A stretch of DNA of 64,000 bases. It comes from Axinella damicornis. Lineage: Eukaryota > Porifera > Demospongiae > Axinellida > Axinellidae. Location: assembly GCA_963931865.1 (NCBI GenBank), contig OZ007505.1, positions 21,986,074-22,050,073 on the forward strand, given 5' to 3'. This document shows, piece by piece, positions 60,101 to 64,000 of this stretch; the first letter of the stretch is position 1; every line of letters starts with the position of its first letter. The notes beneath the pieces were generated by a model. It searched no databases, was not told the origin of the DNA, and was given only the letters and a program-made list of their open reading frames with translations. Both the position numbers and the translations under genes were made by a program.

Positions 60101-62772
60101 TGACATCATGTCCGACCCGACCCCCCCCCCCCCCCCCCCCCTGTGGGCCCATGGGATGGGAGATCTGGTCACGTGCGATGATGTCAGGTAGACAGATGGT
60201 AGACACACGGGGGGCGGTGCCCAACCGTTAAAATACCTGTTTCGCGTTGATCCGTCCCCGGCCTTGCGTATGGATCGTCTGCCTTGGTATGGATCGTCTG
60301 CCTTGCGAATGCTCTGATATCCAGCCATTGGACGGACAGTACAACACAGGACGTTGAGATTCTTCGTTGGGCACCGCCCTCCGTGTGTCTACCATGTGTC
60401 TACTTGATGGCATCGCACGTGACCAGATCTCCCAGGCCTTCCCCCGCCGTATTTCATACTGGAAGCGATGAAATGCTGGCGGTGGGAATGGCCTGGGAAC
60501 GAGGCTAGTATTTGCTGGTTTCTCTGTGTTTGTAAAGTCTGGGAAAAAAGATCATGGTAATAGCCTTGTTCCCAGGCCGGTGCACCACGTTTGGTACTGC
60601 AAGTGACGAAAAGCTGGGCGGGGCCTGGGAATGAGGCTAATGCAGGGTACTCCTTTTCGCTCTTGGAGAAATATCACCAAACAACGCTCCTCAATCTGCT
60701 CGTAGGTGTTGCCATGTTTTGATCTCATGCCTGTACATGTGGCTGGCTGATGTATCACATGACTAGTCACATGACTAGGTATCCTATCAATTTTGTAGGA
60801 ACCAAGTATCAAGTATATCGGTGGTATCAGTAGTTGTAGTATTGTATCGCCCCTCTCTAGTGCACCAGGTCCTTGTTACCAGGCAGTCTGTCGGGAGAGG
60901 AACTGCCTGGTGTGTGGTTGTATTTCATCCACCCACGCACACATACCAGGAAGCGTCTGAGGACGGTGAGCAGTGAGGAGCTGCCATGGCGGTCCCAGGC
61001 CAACCTCCTGCTGGCCACCTGCTGTCTGGACGGCCTCCTGAGGAAGCTGTCCGGAGGAAGGTCGGGAGAGGGAGGAGGAGGGGAGGGCGTGGAGAGTGCA
61101 GCCAGGACGTCGGTTCAGCCACACTGGCTCAGGCTTGATACTACCGGGGTGATCATTGATGGGGTCGTCCCCGATCACCCAGATGCCCTTCCTGGACAGC
61201 CTTGTAAAGTCAGTGCAGCACCCGAGGCTAGGAATGGTGGGAGGCGTCCTGATGCAGACGCCCCACCAGGCAGCGCAGCGCCACCCAGACCCCTCCCCCT
61301 GCAGCAGGTACGGTACCCCAAGTGGGCCATACAGTGTCGCGTTGTGTGCAGGTATAATAATTGGATGCTACAAACTGTTAATATAGTTGGAGAGGGTTTG
61401 CTAGTTTCCCATTAGAGGTACATGCCATCCAAATAGCATTAGTAGCCGTGCAGACCCTTTCTGGGGCTCCGCAGAAGAGAGATGATAAGCCGCTGGCCTC
61501 TTCTGGGCAGAAGAGAGGACATGGTGTGGCATGGCTCTTCATGCTAGCTGTTCTGTGCTCACCGCCCATGCTGTGTACTTGCTGGGCCAAGTGTCCATAA
61601 TCATACAGCCGGCCAGTCTGTGCTAAGGCTGTACAGTGACTGTACTGACCAAGTGACCATTTGATTAGTGGGAGCTTGTGATGGCTGTGTAGGGTACTGT
61701 TGACACTGACACGCCCCTGTCCTGCAGGCAGAGGTGTGCCAGTTGCTATCGCACCTCCGGAGGGGTGTGGTGCTTGCTCACAGGGGAAGGAACTGGATCC
61801 TCTTGCAGAACGCATGCAGGTCATTGTGGAACGCCATCACCAGTCTTGTGGGTGCGTGTGAGAGGGCTGATGGAGGTGAGGGGGACGAGCCGGGAGGCCG
61901 GATGGTGTACGGTCTGGCGTGCAGGCCGCTCTACTTTGCTGCTAGTGGGCTGACTGATCTCCTCCTTCACTGTAGAGTCTGCCCCTCACTGCCTGAGGTG
62001 AGACAGGGTGTTCCGGGATGGAGGATAGGGAGATTTGATGGCAAACTGTGCGTAGTGTCAACGCACATACCCACCCACGCACACTACATACCCACCTACA
62101 CCACATACACACCCACCCACCCACCATGTACACCACACACAAACCACAGCCCCCTGCCACCTCTCTCAAGTTCACCCCCCATATGGACGACTGCAACACG
62201 GTGGACCTCACCTTCATCAAGCGGCTGGTGTTCCTGGCAGTGCACATTCTCCATTCCAACCAGCACTGGGAGAAGATGATCGACATCGCAACCAGATTTG
62301 ATGATGTCACAAAGTAAGGCTTTGTGATAGTAGTGCCAGGAATGAGAGATGGAATCCCCAAACATTCTGGGACCGGTGATTCAAACGCTAGACCTTCTGA
62401 ATGCCAGCCAGTTCTTTCCACTAAGCCACTGGGCCTGAGTGAGAGCTGCTCTCAGCATTGCTAACTAACTAGAGAATTTTTCTAAGGTACACAAGCCGGG
62501 TATACTAGCCAAGTATACTGAGTTATGCAAGCTGGGTATACCAACCCATTAGCAGAGAATTTATCCTACTTTTGCAGCCACTATTGGTCCAAGGAGCTGG
62601 TCCCAGTGATCACGTCCGCCCAGGAGAAGCTGTTCCGGAGGGTGGAGAAACACAGGGGGAAGACGATGACAAGAGAAGGTGAACACTTTCCACACGCTCA
62701 CACATACACATGCTCACCCACACACACCACACACCACACACACACTCATTCACACATGCATGCACATTCACA

Positions 62773-62807
<35 letters not shown>

Positions 62808-63962
62808 TTCACATCACACACACACACATACGCATACCAACACAAATCACACTCACTCACACACGTACTCACGCACACATTCACATCACATGCACATACT
62901 TGCACACTCACACACACACACACAGCTCTGGAGCCAGCTGCCCACCTTGATCCCGGTCCTGAAGGTCACAATGTGTATGGGGGAGTGGGACATGCCCTCA
63001 CCCTCGTCTCCGTGCCCCTGGACATAGAGGCCACACAGCGGAGGCTGGAAGGGAAGGGGGGAGGGGCAGAGAGGAGTCTAGCCCACTGCAGGCGACTGCT
63101 GGCAAGATACCTCACGGGCACCAACAGAGGCAGTAAGCACTGGAGTTGATCGCTGCTTATACTAGAACTCACACACTCATATTCGTAGGTAACAGTACTG
63201 GTAGAAGTTCACCTGAACAAATGGTTACTGCTGTCGTTGCAAACCTTCCTCCCTTGTGTGTCCTCCTATCTATGCAGTTGCAGAGCCACCCTCCCTCGCC
63301 CCATCCCCTCGTGCCCCTCCCACTGTGGACCTCCCTCCTCTTCCCACTTCCCACCTTCCCACTATCATAGCTGCCTACGATGCAGCCATTGTCTCCCTGA
63401 TTGGCTCCAAGCAGAAGGATCTTGCCGTGATGGCCATGCACGAACTGGACAACGTCATGTACCACTCACACAACTCAAAGTGAGTAACAGACAAATCCTA
63501 GGATCGGTACACCCAGCTTGGATACCTCTGCTCCATAGTGCCCCTCTCCTCTTCTCTCCAATCAGGTCAGCTGGGCACTGGTGGGCAGAGTCACTGAGCA
63601 CCCTCCTGCAGACAAAAGACCCCCTCAATTCATGGCGGAGGCTGGCAGCAGGAGGCAGCGGAGGAGGGAGGAGAGGGGGAAGAGGAGTTTCAGAGGGTGG
63701 AGCCACAGACCCTCTGCTGGAGATCTGTGGAGTGTGGGGGTGTCTGCTGGGAGGCATCATGGCCACAAAGCTAGCAGTGTGAGGATCATCACTCCAGCCT
63801 GACCCTGAGGGTGGGGGGAGACTGGTCCCCTGGGGGAGCGTGCACGATACTGTGCATGGGTACCGGGTTGAGGTTGCATAATCCTTTGTTTGCAGGTATG
63901 TCTACAGGAATGAGCTGGACGTTCAGCTGGAGTACACTCTCTTGGCAGCAGCACTCTTCAAG
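47361..63962 (+). CDS. CFAP54: Cilia- and flagella-associated protein 54, first 33 exons (2008 aa; 3' end outside window)
   Basis: Exons: 47361-47527, 47791-47896, 48303-48443, 48778-48846, 49029-49564, 49758-49920, 50485-50593, 50793-50959, 51162-51282, 51424-51635, 52469-52628, 52696-52826, 52954-53041, 53142-53383, 53520-53681, 54131-54223, 55151-55336, 55728-55861, 55949-56252, 56440-56562, 56629-57004, 57191-57295, 57604-57730, 58031-58328, 58701-58822, 60950-61307, 61728-61997, 62150-62313, 62578-62678, 62926-63132, 63278-63479, 63566-63778, 63896-63962; phases close throughout. CFAP54 is a central-pair projection protein of motile axonemes (about 3100 aa in human). Hallmarks: EYLLWGAVCMESSVPLMAV...AVCQCYYD, FREASLKLGVMVFKRSVLES, SKSIFRPK in exon 5; an FN3-like domain in exons 16-17 (residues ~859-951); RLGLVRRMLAGLEVAGMLND; VVLAHRGRNWILLQNACRSLWN. 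Insertions rich in Ser/Gly/Arg occur in exons 21 and 24. The start ATG follows a CpG-rich flank. Confidence 0.93.
48001..48014. repeat. Poly(G) tract in CFAP54 intron 2
   Basis: G run of about 14 bases between exons 2 and 3. Confidence 0.85.
48550..48641. mobile_element. TAGCCTC palindromic MITE, 92 bp, perfect 9-bp TSD
   Basis: Almost perfect palindrome: TAGCCTCGTTCCCAGTCCCA ... TGGGACTGGGAACGAGGCTA, loop around TGCATCGTAC. Identical flanks GATGTTTAT at 48541-48549 and 48642-48650. Located in CFAP54 intron 3. Confidence 0.92.
51716..51748. repeat. Poly(G) tract in CFAP54 intron 10
   Basis: GGGGGGAGG then 26 uninterrupted G. Confidence 0.9.
51995..52182. repeat. Dispersed TATA-bearing repeat, copy 1
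   Basis: Starts with a hairpin (GGTATTCAT...ATGAATACC), then GTGACCACAAAACCCACAAG, GTAGCAGACGGTAGGGCTG and TATAAAAG, ending AATTTTTGGAAGGGCTTGCA. Related copies at 54915-55089 and 58951-59146. Intronic in CFAP54. Confidence 0.8.
53908..54115. repeat. 33-bp minisatellite (TTGAATCACATGACAGGCC core)
   Basis: Six units in CFAP54 intron 15, ending 16 bp before the exon 16 acceptor region. Each contains TCACATGAC. Confidence 0.9.
54224..54300. repeat. (TG)n starting at CFAP54 exon 16 donor
   Basis: GTGTGTGTGAGTGTGTGAGTG extends directly from the exon border. Confidence 0.85.
54386..54771. mobile_element. ~386-bp TIR element (MITE)
   Basis: Left end TCTCGCATAGCCAGACCCTG / TTCTGCACCAAGGG / GGGTCTGGG is inverted at the right end (CCCAGACCCATTCTCTTGGTGCAGAACGGGGTCTGGCCACGCGAGA region, 54722-54771), giving about 48-bp imperfect TIRs. 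No coding sequence. In CFAP54 intron 16. Confidence 0.75.
54915..55089. repeat. Dispersed TATA-bearing repeat, copy 2
   Basis: Keeps GTAACCACAAAACCCACAAG, GCAGACCGTAGGG, AATAAAAGCAGCAGTG and AATTTTTGGAAGGC; the left hairpin is lost. Confidence 0.75.
56253..56318. repeat. (TG)n starting at CFAP54 exon 19 donor
   Basis: The donor GTGTGTGTGTGAGTGTTTG leads into an uninterrupted TG array. Confidence 0.9.
56393..56439. repeat. Poly(C) then (CA)n forming CFAP54 exon 20 acceptor
   Basis: About 20 C, then CACACA, ending CACACACACAG at the exon border. Confidence 0.9.
57069..57180. repeat. (CA)n array upstream of CFAP54 exon 22
   Basis: About 110 bp of CA with CG and TG interruptions, 10 bp from the exon 22 acceptor. 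Confidence 0.9.
57489..57585. repeat. 10-bp tandem repeat TAATCTACAG
   Basis: About nine units with single-base variants (TATGG, TACGG) in CFAP54 intron 22, ending 18 bp before the exon 23 acceptor. Confidence 0.9.
58430..58697. repeat. CACACACACCCTCCA minisatellite upstream of CFAP54 exon 25
   Basis: About 15 units of ACACACACCCTCC with CA expansions, running to the CACACGCAG acceptor at 58700. Confidence 0.9.
58951..59146. repeat. Dispersed TATA-bearing repeat, copy 3
   Basis: ATTCATGACGACTATGAATA hairpin, GTGACCACGAAACCCACAAG, GTAGCAGACTGTAGGGCTG, TATAAAAGCAGCACTG, and the end AATTTTTGGAAGGCTTTGCA followed by TTTGCGGGCCTA. The best-preserved copy with copy 1. Confidence 0.8.
59219..59660. 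mobile_element. TAGCCTC MITE interrupted by a second TIR element
   Basis: The outer element begins TAGCCTCATTCCCAGGCTG with a CATTTCATCGCTTC inner motif and resumes near 59613 (GCGTTTCATCGCTTCCAG ... GGGGAAGGCCTGGG). Between, TACAGGAAATTGCAACATTC (59282) is inverted near 59577-59610 (GATTGTGCAAGAACGTCACA), giving an inner ~335-bp palindromic-end element. A nested insertion is the simplest reading. Confidence 0.55.
60120..60141. repeat. Poly(C)22 tract
   Basis: C homopolymer in CFAP54 intron 25, 17 bp from the next TIR element. Confidence 0.9.
60158..60433. mobile_element. 276-bp TIR element with ~70-bp TIRs
   Basis: GGGAGATCTGGTCACGTGCG (60158) is inverted at 60433. The inverted match continues, with mismatches, through AGACACACGG and GGCGGTGCCCAAC for about 70 bp. 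The core holds a 21-bp direct repeat (TATGGATCGTCTGCCTTG). Each end carries a CACGTG E-box. Confidence 0.85.
60438..60508. mobile_element. TAGCCTC-family MITE (one TAGCCTC end)
   Basis: GCCTTCCCCCGCCGTATTTCAT pairs with ATGAAATGCTGGCGGTGGGAATGGC, then CTGGGAACGAGGCTAG at the right. The left terminus appears truncated by the adjoining TIR element. Confidence 0.65.
60561..60639. mobile_element. TAGCCTTG palindromic MITE, 79 bp
   Basis: TAGCCTTGTTCCCAGGCCGG ... GGGGCCTGGGAATGAGGCTA with the AGTGACGAAAAGCTGGGCGG inner arm of the family. Flanks share ATG..GGTA but no exact target duplication. Confidence 0.75.
62338..62436 (-). mobile_element. tRNA-type SINE or tRNA relic in CFAP54 intron 28
   Basis: On the minus strand TGGCTTAGTGG (62418-62428) fits a pol III A box and GCGTTTGAATCAC (about 62376-62388) a diverged B box, 31 bp apart. 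The outer arms (GGACCGG/CCAGTGG side) do not make a good acceptor stem, so this is a SINE head or pseudogene rather than a functional tRNA. Confidence 0.45.
62690..62925. repeat. (CA)n/CACATTCA array forming CFAP54 exon 30 acceptor
   Basis: About 235 bp of CA-based repeats with TCACAT and TCACTCAC interruptions, ending CACACACACACAG exactly at the exon border (62926). Confidence 0.9.
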
Positions 63963-64000
63963 GTACACAACTGATTAATGTAGCACTCACACCCATACAC

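Overview
Kind of organism (inference). This is nuclear DNA of an intron-rich animal. Almost every gene is split by short GT-AG introns in perfect phase. The gene set is RAB7, transketolase, an SLC41 Mg2+ transporter, a SOSS-B single-strand-binding protein, the ciliary giant CFAP54 and an ankyrin/ROCO protein. Gene density, TG/CA microsatellites, palindromic MITEs and the ankyrin-Roc-COR protein with a death-like tail fit an early-branching metazoan, most likely a sponge. That assignment is not proven by the sequence alone.

Layout. 1-1627 (+): last three exons of an unrecognised coiled-coil protein. 1628-4210: gene-poor. 4211-8746 and 10616-15746 (both -): two tandem 19-exon paralogues (687 and 679 aa) with an N-terminal coiled coil, a CHORD-like zinc module, a long novel middle and an Ig/SKICH-like tail. 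15747-15906: 160-bp divergent promoter. 15907-18004 (+): NABP/SOSS-B. 18489-20849 (-): RAB7. 21293-27927 (-): transketolase, 12 exons. 27928-28546: divergent promoter. 28547-33263 (+): SLC41-type Mg2+ transporter, 10 exons. 33264-34878: repeats. 34879-41901 (-): giant ankyrin-ROCO protein (2208 aa) whose first 2183 codons are intronless. 41902-47360: gene-poor, rich in repeats. 47361-63962 (+): first 33 exons (2008 aa) of CFAP54, running off the right edge.

How the genes relate. Most are unrelated housekeeping genes packed at high density, with head-to-head pairs (CHORD-like copy B/NABP; TKT/SLC41) and one convergent pair (NABP/RAB7). The two CHORD-like genes are a recent tandem duplication that keeps every intron position. 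The ankyrin-ROCO gene has about 14 near-identical 306-bp cassettes and looks like a fast-evolving sensor or scaffold.

Non-coding content. There is a family of short palindromic MITEs (ends TAGYCTC) with 9-bp target duplications, larger TIR elements, a three-copy repeat carrying a TATA-like box, a tRNA-type SINE, long poly(G)/poly(C) tracts, minisatellites, and TG/CA arrays that directly abut many splice sites. All exon limits were placed by eye from GT-AG signals, frame continuity and, where available, comparison between paralogues.
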